DNA of 64,000 nucleotides, taken from NCBI RefSeq assembly GCF_049200465.1, contig NZ_CP120836.1, positions 3,410,001-3,474,000 of the forward strand. The letters run 5' to 3'. Both the position numbers and the translations under genes were made by a program. This stretch comes from Leptothermofonsia sp049200465. GTDB lineage: Bacteria > Cyanobacteriota > Cyanobacteriia > Leptolyngbyales > Leptolyngbyaceae. Shown in pieces: positions 47,338 to 56,212 of the stretch; positions within the stretch are counted from its first letter, which is position 1; each line of letters begins with the position of its first letter. The notes beneath the pieces were generated by a model. It had not been told where the DNA came from. It did not search any database and worked only from the letters and a program-made list of their open reading frames with translations.

Positions 47338-47357
47338 ACAACCAACAACTAACAAAA

Positions 47358-48834
47358 ATGCCCTGGCTCAATCTGCTTTCTCTGGTTGGAATTTTTGCCT
47401 TTTGTGGAATTGCCTGGTTAGGGTCTGAGAACGGCTAGACAGTTCCCTGGAAAGTGATTTTCTGGGGAATTGGGCTGCAACTGGTGTTGGGGTTTCTGGT
47501 TTTTTGGGTACCGTTTACGCGGGATGCGATCGTGGTGTTGAATGATGTGGCCAATACAGTGCTGGATGCAACGGAAAAGGGAGCCCGATTTGTGTTTGGT
47601 TCGGTTCTGGTACCCGATCGCACCAGTGTACCCGGCCCCGTTCTAGCAGGACGGTGGATTGCACGGGCCATTACACCGCCCTATGTACCCGTTCCAGGAG
47701 ACTATCTCGGCCTCGAAAACATCAATCTCGGTTACATCCTGGCGTTTCGGGCATTGCCCAGTGTCATCTTTTTCTCGGCACTGATGGCGATCTGTTACGC
47801 CTTGGGGCTGATTCAACCGATTGTCAACCTGTTTGCCCACCTCTTTCGCCGCACCATGAACCTGAGTGGAGCAGAGTCCCTCAGTGGGGCAGCCAATATT
47901 TTTGTGGGCATTGAAGCCACGCTGGTAGTGCGCCCTTATCTGGCCGAAATGACTCGTAGTGAACTTTGTGCCATTCTGACTTCTTGTTTTGGCAGCATTG
48001 CCTCAACGGTTCTGGCTGCCTATGCGGGATTTTTGCGCCCTGCCTTTCCCAATATCACCGGGCATCTGGTGTCTGCTTCAATCATGGCGATTCCGGCTTG
48101 CTTCGTCATCTCCAAAATTCTGGTTCCAGAAACGGAGGTTCCAAAGATCCTTGGCACCGTGATTGAGGAGAAAACTGAACTAATCAATCCAGATGGAGAA
48201 CTTTCGGATACAGCTAAATCTTCCTGGCTCAGTCCGATGGAAAGCCTGGTAGTGGGGGCGCTGGATGGGGCGAAGCTGGCAGTCGCGATCGCTGCCCTGT
48301 TGATTGCAATTTTGGGTTTAGTAGCGATCATCAACCTGTTCTTTGCCAACCTGGCCTCCCTATCCCTCAGCCAGAACCCTGTACTGCGGAGCATTGGTCA
48401 AGTATTTCAGGTCGTCACGCTACAGAATATTGTGGGGGTGCTGTTCATATATTGTGGGGGTGCTGTTCATGCCACTGACATTTCTCACGGGTGTTTCCCT
48501 CAACCCGCAGGAACTGTGGCAGGCATCTCGCCTCATCGGCCAGCGCCTTCTGGAAACGGAAATTCCGTCCTACCTCCAACTTGCGGCATTAGCAGATCAG
48601 GGATTGATTGGCGATCGCGCCCTCCTGGTGGTTAGCTATGCCCTTTGCGGTTTTGCTCACCTGGCCTCGGTCGGCATTTTTGTGGGCGGTTTGGTGGGGC
48701 TTGTTCCCTCTCGCCGCAAGGACATTACTGAACTGGGTTGGAAAGCTCTCTGGGGAGCTACTCTGGCAACCATGATGATTGGTGCCGTTGCTGGACTGTT
48801 TGACCTGGGGAACCCTGCCATTATTGGGAAATAA
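47358..48834 (+). pseudogene. Second nucleoside transporter, broken
   Basis: A close paralogue of 43422-45179 with the same CNT motifs (SGAESLSGAANIFVGIEATL, MTRSELCAILTSC, GVSLNPQELWQASRLIGQ, GFAHLASVGIFVGG). It has an in-frame TAG at 47436-47438, codon 27 (ENG*TVPWK; a Gln CAG would fit). At 48427-48470 a 22-bp segment is present twice in tandem, which shifts the frame in the middle of the last third (GVLFMPLTFLTG follows in the new frame). The frame ends with the C-terminus at 48834. Either alone would inactivate it, so it is a decaying copy. Confidence 0.9.
48427..48470 (+). repeat. 22-bp tandem duplication
   Basis: ATATTGTGGGGGTGCTGTTC plus AT occurs twice in a row. Not a multiple of three, so it frameshifts the second transporter gene. 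Confidence 0.95.
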
Positions 48835-48837
48835 GGT

Positions 48838-49539
48838 ATGAAAACAAGACAATATGGGTTGATAATTTTGGGAATCGTGGTGGTGGTGGCGATCGCAGCC
48901 AATCCCATTCTTTCCCCCAGTCCCAGTTTCTCCCAATCCCCCCCCGCGCCCTCTCCTTCCCCTCTCCCCCCTTCCTCTCCTTCTCCACCCCCCTCCCCCC
49001 TCCCCTCTCCCACTTCTCCACCTCAGATCCCGCCCACCCTGACTCCACCCCCCATTCCCCCTGCCTCCACGGCTCCTCCTCTTCCTCTGAATGGGGACTA
49101 CCGCGACCCGGCAGGCCGATTCAAAGTTGGAATTTTGGCAGGGTACAAAGTGAGTCCAGTGGCGGGGTCTGTCCTGGTTAAATCACCCGATGGTCATCTG
49201 GCCTATACGGTAACTGCCCAATCTCAACCTGATGGGAACCCGCTTGGCCTCAACCCCGAACTGGATAGTGAAAGCCTGGCGAGAGTTGCAACTACCGTAT
49301 TTCAGCGAGGCGAAGGATTTCAACCCGGACCAACCCTACTTAAAGCGGGCGGCGGAATTGTGATTAATTGGACGGGCAGCTTGACCGTTGGAGGGCGTTC
49401 CTAGCCCGTTGGTGGCGTTATCCTCGTCCGCCCTTCCCAAAACCACATTTTGCTTTTGTTGATTGCGGCGACTCAAACCGGAAGCGAACAGGTTCCCGCA
49501 GCGGTGTCTGCCCTTGCCAACAGTTTGCAAGCACTTTGA
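48838..49539 (+). pseudogene. Pro-rich secreted protein with internal TAG
   Basis: A frame of 233 codons holding an in-frame TAG at 49402-49404 (GGRS*PVGG, where CAG would give Gln). The N-terminus (MKTRQYGLIILGIVVVVAIAA) looks like a signal or membrane anchor, followed by a very Pro/Ser-rich stretch (about 23-80). The rest has NGDYRDPAGRFKVGILAGYK and VLVKSPDGHLAYTVTAQSQP. After the TAG the reading goes on to IAATQTGSEQVPAAVSALA and stops with TGA. I do not recognise a family. It starts 3 bases after the broken transporter. Confidence 0.6.
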
Positions 49540-49540
49540 T

Positions 49541-49655
49541 AGAGTAGAGCAATACTCCTTAGATTGGAACGGGGTGCAGGGGGGAAACCCCTGGCTGGGG
49601 GCGAAGCCCCCTCTCTCTCTAATTCCATGTCCTGACGCATCCGCTTAGAGCTATA
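49541..49655. repeat. R2 repeat, degenerate copy
   Basis: The right half (GCAGGGGGGAAACCCCTGGC ... CCGCTTAGAGCTATAG) matches R2, the left end is altered. It adjoins the truncated 5' end of the Uma2 fragment. Confidence 0.6.
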
Positions 49656-49711
49656 GTGCTCGCATCAACGCAAATCTGGAGATTTTCGAGGGCCAGATTT
49701 TTTTGTGGTCT

Positions 49712-50181
49712 TAAACACAAAACGCAAACTGCGAAAAAGTTGAGTTGTCTGGAAGGAAGATGGCAAATACCCCAATATCATTGTTGAAATTCTCTCTTCG
49801 AAAACGGCTACAACCGATCAAGGGCTGAAAAAGCAAATTTATCAAGACATCTTCCGCACACCTGAATATTTCTGGTTTGATCCTGAAAGCCTTGAACTTA
49901 AAGGCTTTGAACTGTTGAGAGGGCAATATCAGGATCTATAGCCTATTCCCCAGGGGTGGCTCTGGAGCCAGCAATTGGAACTTTATCTGGGCGTTCATAG
50001 TCAAAAATTGCGTTTCTTTACGGCAGAGGGAGAACTGGTACCAACCCCAGAAGAATTTGCTTTAGCAGAGCAGAGAAAAGTGCAAGAAGCAGAAGCCCAG
50101 TTAGAACAGGCAGAAGCGCTCCTTGCTCGCTATCGAGAGCATTTCGGTGAATTGCCAGCTAACGAAAACGGGCAAGTTTAA
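49712..50181 (+). pseudogene. Uma2-like restriction endonuclease, truncated and broken
   Basis: The plus-strand frame contains VVWKEDGKYPNIIVEILSS with the PNIIVEILS catalytic-core block, KKQIYQDIFRTPEYFWFD, and ends with a coiled tail (EAEAQLEQAEALLARYREHF). It has a TGA (about 49741) before VVWKE and a TAG at about 49939 where Gln is expected (YQDL*PIPQGWLWSQ). The N-terminal third is missing. Uma2 proteins are PD-(D/E)XK nucleases, very numerous in cyanobacteria and often decayed. Confidence 0.75.
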
Positions 50182-50286
50182 GTTTGCTAAACCTGTGGTT
50201 AATTCTCTATAGGCTATGTTCTATGGATGTTTCTATGGGTATCCCATTTCCACCGTTACGTTTTGAGCATCGATTGAATTGAAAAT

Positions 50287-50853
50287 ATGAAGCAGCCTGT
50301 GTTTTACAGAATGACCTTCCAGGGAACTTATCAGAAATACCTGATGAGCCTGCTTGTCTTGCAAATTCTTCTGATTGGCTGCACGCCTCCTGTTCCTGCT
50401 GTATCTCCCACAGAATCGGCGCAACCTTCTCAGGCTCTACCCTCTACGGAGCAACCGCTTTCGACAGCTTTAGGCCAGGAATTGCCCATTGAAGCAGAGG
50501 TCAAAATTGGTGATCAGGTGATTCAACTTGAGGTGGCTAAAACACTGGAACAACAAGCGATTGGGTTAATGTACCGGAAGGAACTGGCAGATAACCGGGG
50601 GATGCTGTTTCCCTTTGACTCACCTCGGCTGGTAGGGTTTTGGATGAAGAATTGCCTGATTAACCTGGATATGGTGTTTCTGCGGGATGGAAAAGTGGAG
50701 GCCATTTCCATGGACGTGCCACCCTGCACAAAAGAGCCCTGCCCAACTTATGGTCCCGGTGTCCCCATCGATCAAGTGATCGAACTCAGGGGCGGTCGAG
50801 CCGACGAATTGGGATTAAAGGTAGGCGATCGCCTGGTTGTGAAGTATTTATAG
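50287..50853 (+). CDS. DUF192 lipoprotein
   Basis: 188 residues. An N-terminal hydrophobic stretch ends in a lipobox-like LLIGC (Cys at about residue 36), so it is probably a lipoprotein. The DUF192 domain (about 75-185) has EQQAIGLMYRKELADNRGML, VGFWMKNCLINLDMVFL and the ELRGGRADELGLKVGDRLVV end. The function of DUF192 is not established; it is often linked to carbohydrate or metal binding. The start at ATG 50287 gives MKQPVFYRMTFQG, though the ATG at residue 9 is also possible. Confidence 0.85.
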   Translation: MKQPVFYRMTFQGTYQKYLMSLLVLQILLIGCTPPVPAVSPTESAQPSQALPSTEQPLSTALGQELPIEAEVKIGDQVIQLEVAKTLEQQAIGLMYRKELADNRGMLFPFDSPRLVGFWMKNCLINLDMVFLRDGKVEAISMDVPPCTKEPCPTYGPGVPIDQVIELRGGRADELGLKVGDRLVVKYL

Positions 50854-51458
50854 CCGCCCGTAAGAATTGTTCTGAAATTTACATAATTTCGCATTACTCT
50901 TTAACCTTATTTATATACAGATGCGGTAATCTTTCGGGAGGTAGAGTTTCGGGTCTCGGAACTCTTCTATCCTGCCTGATCCGCTAAGTTCTTCCTGTTA
51001 GAGCGCTCCTTCTTGAAGTTTGAACGGGGTACAGGGGTTCCATCTCTGCATGGGAGTTTCGCCCTCTCCCTTTTTTCACAAATAGTTGTGAGCGCTATAG
51101 GTGACTGGGATTGCCCTGATCTTGATCACAGAAGGTGAAAAGCGAGTCAATAGGCACGTCAATAATGGTGTGAGGCAAAGAGAATATCACAACTTTCACG
51201 AAATTTGACAGACCACTAGAACTCAGGTAGAAAAGCTGAAGCTATCTACGGTTCAGGCTTTATGATCTGTAGATTTGCAGATGCGGTGGTTTATCGAGTT
51301 TGCTTAATTAGCAATAGCTCTGATGCGGAACCAGCAGTCTTGCAGCTGTTATTATTTTGACACACCACAAGCGGACAGAATAAAGACTGTCACTGTCGCT
51401 TAAAATCAAACAATTTAACGATTTCAAAATGGTGTCCTATTAAGGAGGTGAACAGTTC
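50854..51458. other. Intergenic region with a worn R2 repeat
   Basis: 605 bases. A weak R2-like stretch lies at about 51004-51102 (GAACGGGGTACAGGGGTTCC ... GAGCGCTATAG). The rest shows no gene. The region ahead of 51459 has a very strong ribosome binding site (AAGGAGGTGAACAG). Confidence 0.4.
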
Positions 51459-51653
51459 ATGGCACCTACAAGGTACAGTCGGTTTATTCGTTTCTTACAA
51501 GAAGACCTGGCACTTTCGGCATCTTCGATTGCGATCGCCCTTCGTCATAATGAGCAAGATCCTGGACCATTGCCAATGATCCTCTGGCAATATGGTTTGA
51601 TTACACTGGAACAGCTTGACCAAATCTATGACTGGTTGGAAAAGACTGCTTGA
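51459..51653 (+). CDS. DUF2949 small protein
   Basis: 64 residues: YSRFIRFLQEDLALS then LPMILWQYGLITLEQLDQIYDWLEKT. This is the DUF2949 pattern, a short cyanobacteria-specific family of unknown function. A strong AAGGAGGTGAAC Shine-Dalgarno supports the ATG at 51459. It has its own terminator at 51782-51814. Confidence 0.8.
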   Translation: MAPTRYSRFIRFLQEDLALSASSIAIALRHNEQDPGPLPMILWQYGLITLEQLDQIYDWLEKTA

Positions 51654-51781
51654 AGAGGTATCCAGGTATAGGATGCTGTCGATCCAGGAGGCAATGAATG
51701 AATGAATCAATGGCAGGCCAGTACGGGCTTAAAGTGTAATCAGATTCTCTGTAAACGACGAGTTCTGGCAACTGAATTATC

Positions 51782-51814
51782 AAAAGAGCGGGTTGAGTTC
51801 AGCCCGCTCTTTTT
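51782..51814. terminator. Bidirectional terminator
   Basis: Stem AAAAGAGCGGG / CCCGCTCTTTT with a 10-base loop and T-runs on both sides, between the convergent DUF2949 and aminotransferase genes. Confidence 0.85.
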
Positions 51815-51832
51815 AATCTCAATTTCGCCTCA

Positions 51833-52987
51833 TTAAGACCTGGCAATTACCCTGGCTGCGGCTGTGATACCTGCCCCTGGGGTAAAGTTTTCGTAACCCA
51901 GTTCTTGCAGAGTCACCTCCAGGGCACTGATGGCAGAGAGAATATCGCGATCGCTAACAAACCCTAGATGACCGATACGGAAAATCTTCCCCTTCAGATG
52001 ATCCTGCCCACCTGCCAGGGCAATATCAAACCGCTTTTTCATCACAGCGCGAACCTGTTCAGCATCAACCTTATCGGGAGCAACTGCTGTAATGGCTGTA
52101 CTGGCAGCATTATCAGCCGCAAACAGGGGTAAACCAATGGCTTTGATTGCGGCGCGAGTTGCCTGGGTGAGGCGGATGTGACGGGCAAAAATGTTCTCCA
52201 GCCCTTCTGCTTTCATCATCTGCAGGGCGGCTTGCAGTGCGAAGAACAAATTGACTGGTGGGGTAAAGGGCGTCGTGTTTTTGGCAGCATCTTTCTTGTA
52301 CTTGCCCAGATCTAAATAAAAGCGGGGCAGTTTAGCAGTTTCGTAAGCTTTCCACGCTTTAGGGCTGACGACCACAAACCCCAAACCGGGGGGAATCATG
52401 TAGCCCTTTTGAGAACCGGAGGCAACCACATCCAACCCCCACTCATCAACGGGTATATTGTAAGCCCCCAGGCTGGTGACGGTATCCACTATCATCAGTG
52501 CTTCACCGTGGGCTTTGACATAACGATTAATCGTTTCCAGGTCGTTCAAAACACCTGTTGAAGTTTCGCTGTGAGTCATGATCACAGCCTTGATGGTCTT
52601 TTCCTTGTCTGCTTCCAGCCGTGAGCGGAACTGTTCTGGGTCAAGGGCCTGGCCCCACTCTGCGGAAATGACTTCTGTCTGGACTCCGTAAGCTTTGCAA
52701 ACCTGGGCCCAGCGATCGCCAAACTTACCATTGGTTCCCACCAACACGCGATCGCCTGGACTGAGAAAGTTAATGATGCCCGCCTCCATCGCTCCCGTAC
52801 CACTTGCTGTTAGAATCAGCACATCGTTCTGGGTCTGGTGCAGCCACTTTAGATTCTGGGTCACCTCCTCCATGATTTTGGAGAAATCGCCGCTACGGTG
52901 CCCAATTGGGTGCTTTGCCATAGCCAGCAAAACCTGTTCCGGTACGGGTGTGGGACCGGGAATCATCAACATCAGCTTGTCGTCCAT
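51833..52987 (-). CDS. Class V aminotransferase (alanine-glyoxylate/serine-pyruvate type)
   Basis: 384 residues, PLP enzyme. MIPGPTPVPEQVLLAMAKHP and ASGTGAMEAGIINFLSPGD are the family N-terminus, IVDTVTSLGAYNIPVDEWG the aspartate region, and ASGSQKGYMIPPG has the PLP Lys194. The C-terminal GKIFRIGHLGFVSDRDILSA also fits. In cyanobacteria this protein is often annotated as alanine-glyoxylate aminotransferase or as the 42-kDa 'soluble hydrogenase' subunit. It likely works in photorespiratory glyoxylate removal; inference. No operon partner. Confidence 0.92.
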   Translation of the reverse strand: MDDKLMLMIPGPTPVPEQVLLAMAKHPIGHRSGDFSKIMEEVTQNLKWLHQTQNDVLILTASGTGAMEAGIINFLSPGDRVLVGTNGKFGDRWAQVCKAYGVQTEVISAEWGQALDPEQFRSRLEADKEKTIKAVIMTHSETSTGVLNDLETINRYVKAHGEALMIVDTVTSLGAYNIPVDEWGLDVVASGSQKGYMIPPGLGFVVVSPKAWKAYETAKLPRFYLDLGKYKKDAAKNTTPFTPPVNLFFALQAALQMMKAEGLENIFARHIRLTQATRAAIKAIGLPLFAADNAASTAITAVAPDKVDAEQVRAVMKKRFDIALAGGQDHLKGKIFRIGHLGFVSDRDILSAISALEVTLQELGYENFTPGAGITAAARVIARS

Positions 52988-53088
52988 TAGTCTGCCCCTT
53001 GTCTCAAAAAGGTTCCATCAAGTTGTGCCAGATCCAGGATTACACAATTCAGCCGTAATGATTGGGGCGATCGCTGATTCTTTAAGGG

Positions 53089-54510
53089 TTATGATCGCTT
53101 TGTTTTGTAGCTGCGGCGACGCATCAAAAATTCCGGCAGGTCTACCTTGGGAGAGGGAGCCAAACTGGGAGATGTCAACTGAGCCGGGCTGGCAGGTTCG
53201 GAGATGCCACCAGTCGATGTTTGCATAGCAGCCAGCAATTCGGCAATTTCCACTGGGAGGTTGGAAAATGCCTGTTCCAGCAGGTCTTTAAGTTGCAATG
53301 CCCGGTTCTGGTTATTGACATAGCGGTCTTTCCAGTGCTGCACCGCTGTTTCATATTCACTGGCTTGCTGGGCCTGGCGCAAAATCTGCTCCTGCATTTC
53401 GTGCGTCTGCCGCTCCAGAGCAATGATACGAGTCTGCTGAAGCTCCCGCTCTTTTTCCAACTCCTGGCAGGCGTGCTGAAGCATGGCCTGGGTGGTTAAT
53501 TGGCGGGCGATTTCGGTTTCCAATTCTTCGACCTTTGTCTGGGCGATCGCCAATTCCCGTTCAGTCTCAGAATTGGCCTTTTTCTGGTGAGTGTGATGGG
53601 TTGACTGGGGACCGTCCACAATCAGCGTTGGCTGGTCTTCTAAATGCTTCCGGGCTTGTTTTAACTCTGCTTCTAACTGGTCGAGGGTTGCCTGGCGGTC
53701 GCTCAACGTTTGGGTCAGCTCCTTTACCTGCGCCTGGGCCTGTTCTAGCTGCACTTCTAGCTCAGCCATTCGCGTTCGGGCAGAGAGGGAGGCAGTTTCC
53801 AACTCCAGAAGTCGTTGTTGTTGGGTGCCAAAGGCCGATTTGTACTCCGCCAGTTGATGTTCTAAGGATTGTTGATAAATTTGCCCTTCCGCGCGATCGC
53901 GGGCAATCTGGTTGCGAAGATTTTCGAGCTCAGCCTGCTGGGTCTGAGCCAGGGTTTCCATCATAGTCAGCAACTCTTGCAGGTTGCGATCTCGTTCCTG
54001 ATGGTCCGTCTTCTGGTGTTCCAGCGTTTCTTGCTGCTCCGCAAGCTGCCGCTTGAGCCGGACAATTGCTTGCTGCTGAATGTTGGCAATTTCTTCAGTC
54101 GAAGCAAGCTGGGTCTCCAGAAACTGCTGGTCAATCATCTGAAGGCGCATTTCGTTTAAGCAGGCCTGGGATTGATCGAGCGCCTGCTCTAGGTGGTGGA
54201 TGCGCTCAACCTGCCTGTGGGAGAGCGATCGCACCTGCACCAACTCTGCCAGCAGCACGGCCTGTTCTTTTTCCCACACCTGCCGCTGCCGCTCTAATTC
54301 CTCCGTTGCCTGTTGCTTCAATTTTTGAATAATTGCCTGAGCCGCCGGGTCTAACTCCCTGGAATCGGTATCCAGTAGGAGATCGAAGCAAAGTTCTAGT
54401 TGGGCTGGGGCCTGGGGGGCGATCGCCATCTCTCCCACAACAGTTCTTCGGTCAGAGCATGGGTTCCCCTCTGCCGTCCAGGAATCATGAACAATGTTCG
54501 GCTCAGACAC
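53089..54510 (-). CDS. Long coiled-coil protein of unknown function
   Basis: 473 residues with almost continuous heptad pattern from about 60 to 400, many Glu, Gln and Leu (LEQALDQSQACLNEMR; ELEVQLEQAQAQVKELTQTL). Short non-helical ends: an N-terminal SEPNIVHDSWTAEG and a C-terminal basic tail FLMRRRSYKTKRS. There is no signal peptide. It resembles structural or scaffold coiled-coil proteins but I do not recognise a family. The ATG at 54510 is the first in the frame. Confidence 0.6.
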   Translation of the reverse strand: MSEPNIVHDSWTAEGNPCSDRRTVVGEMAIAPQAPAQLELCFDLLLDTDSRELDPAAQAIIQKLKQQATEELERQRQVWEKEQAVLLAELVQVRSLSHRQVERIHHLEQALDQSQACLNEMRLQMIDQQFLETQLASTEEIANIQQQAIVRLKRQLAEQQETLEHQKTDHQERDRNLQELLTMMETLAQTQQAELENLRNQIARDRAEGQIYQQSLEHQLAEYKSAFGTQQQRLLELETASLSARTRMAELEVQLEQAQAQVKELTQTLSDRQATLDQLEAELKQARKHLEDQPTLIVDGPQSTHHTHQKKANSETERELAIAQTKVEELETEIARQLTTQAMLQHACQELEKERELQQTRIIALERQTHEMQEQILRQAQQASEYETAVQHWKDRYVNNQNRALQLKDLLEQAFSNLPVEIAELLAAMQTSTGGISEPASPAQLTSPSLAPSPKVDLPEFLMRRRSYKTKRS

Positions 54511-54790
54511 TCAGGACCTCCCGGAATGCTGGCTGGCTCACCCCTTCCACAACCAAACCTGATCTACATTAGTAGACTCCGTAGAAGAATGCCGATATTG
54601 TAGATTAAATCTAATTGAAACTTTTCTGAACTTCGTTCCCTCAGAAACCCCATTTTTTTACAAAGTTTGAGAAATTTGAGTCAGATCATGGCTATTGAAG
54701 TTCCATGGGTACTGGATCCGCAACTTCTTGAGCAGGGTTAACTCCAACCAGTAACGTTTCAGAAAAAAGTCGGGAATTTTGAGTCCTTTT
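54511..54790. other. Intergenic region
   Basis: 280 bases with no clear gene; an overlapping frame on the minus strand (54658-54978) is a shadow of the DUF5340 gene. Confidence 0.4.
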
Positions 54791-55072
54791 TTAGGGCGTG
54801 CTTTCTTGAGACACGCTAGCAATGGTTTGTGTAGCAGGTTGCTCCAGATGCAGGTCATTGAGAGACCAGCGATATTCGATTGGCAGCTTGTGATGTTGGC
54901 AACTCTCTTCCAACTGTTTTTGCTGGGCCAGTGCTTTACGGAGGGTGATGATGAGTTGATGCACCTGATCCTGTACAACAGGCTTAGAATTGGCAGCGAA
55001 CATTGTCTGACGTTCTAAAAGCTGAAGTAGTAATTCGTAATGAATGTGGGACGGGAAGGGGATGGGTTCCAT
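54791..55072 (-). CDS. Short cyanobacterial protein, probably DUF5340
   Basis: 93 residues. It starts MEPIPFPSHIHYELLLQLLERQTMF and has the helical segment HQLIITLRKALAQQKQLEESC. The pattern agrees with the DUF5340 family as I recall it; function unknown. TAA at 54791 is the natural end. It is 90 bases downstream of the trpC stop, in the same direction. Confidence 0.6.
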   Translation of the reverse strand: MEPIPFPSHIHYELLLQLLERQTMFAANSKPVVQDQVHQLIITLRKALAQQKQLEESCQHHKLPIEYRWSLNDLHLEQPATQTIASVSQESTP

Positions 55073-55164
55073 GCAGGCGACCTATTTTGATGGATTAATG
55101 AACAACCGGGCTAAACAAGGGGGTAATGAACCAGAGATAACGAGCGATCGCAAACGGTCGAAGT

Positions 55165-56064
55165 TTAAGAAAGAGCAACAGAAGCTGACAGAAGTTGAGT
55201 TAAAGCTTCAGCAGGGTCAGGATGTCGCATGAGGGATTCACCCACCAGCACAGCCTCCGCCCCTGCGTTTGCCACCAACTGCAGATCGGCAGGCGTATGC
55301 AACCCTGACTCGCTGACCACCAGAATTTCACGGGCTTGTAGCTGCTCCTGCCGCTGTGCCAGAAGGTCGCAGGTGGTTTGTAAACTAACTGAAAAATTTT
55401 GCAGGTTGCGGTTGTTAATCCCCACAAGCGTAACCCCGTCCAGAGAAAGAACCCGATCCAGTTCTTCCAGGGTGTGAACTTCAACCAGTGCCGTCATCTC
55501 CAGCGTTTTGGCAATTTTGAGGAAGTACTGCAAGTCTTTATTGGTAAGAATGGCTGCAATGAGCAACACCGCGTCGGCACCGTTGGCTCGCGCCAGATAC
55601 ATCTGGTAGGGATAAAGGATGAAATCTTTACATAGTAGGGGAAGATTGGTGACAGCCCGAATTTTGGAGAGGTTATCAAAGCTACCCTGGAAGAATTTTT
55701 GATCGGTCAGAACGGAAAGGCAGGTTGCTCCCCCTCGCTCATAGGCCTAGGCGATCGCCACCGGATCGAAATCTGCCCGAATTATGCCTTTACTGGGGGA
55801 AGCTTTTTTGACCTCCGCAATTACAGCAGGTCGAGTTTTACCGTGTTTCAATGCTTCTAAAAAGTTCTCGGGGGGAGGAAGATCGCGCACCTTCTTTTGA
55901 AGTTCAACTAACGGCAGGAACTCCCGCATCCGCTCAACTTCACCTTCTTTGTGCCAGACGATTTCCTCCAGAATATGCTGGGGATCGCTACCGGGAACTT
56001 TCACTTGGTAGCGTGCTTCCTCAACCGAAACGACTGGATTGGGGGGACGACGACGGATCTCCAT
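55165..56064 (-). pseudogene. trpC: Indole-3-glycerol-phosphate synthase with internal TAG
   Basis: One frame from 56064 to 55165 gives a full-length TrpC (about 299 residues) except for an in-frame TAG at 55747-55749, where Gln (CAG) is expected (VAIA*AYERGGATCLSVLTD). The rest is typical: KTRPAVIAEVKKASPSKG, LTDQKFFQGSFDNLS, LLCKDFILYPYQMYLARANGADAV, LVGINNRNLQNF, and VVSESGLHTPADLQL. The enzyme closes the indole ring in tryptophan synthesis. The stop is a single C-to-T change. Loss would make the cell a Trp auxotroph unless another copy exists. It precedes DUF5340 and follows lpdA in the same direction. Confidence 0.85.
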
Positions 56065-56212
56065 TAACCTTGTTTAACTTTGCTAGCCGGACTTGAGTTA
56101 GGATGGGTGAATATAACGGTCGCTGGAAAACTGACCTTTCCAAAGGGATTACCATCAAAGCTATTTGATAGCGTAACGCAACAGGAAGAATTTACAGGTG
56201 CCAAAGAGTTCG

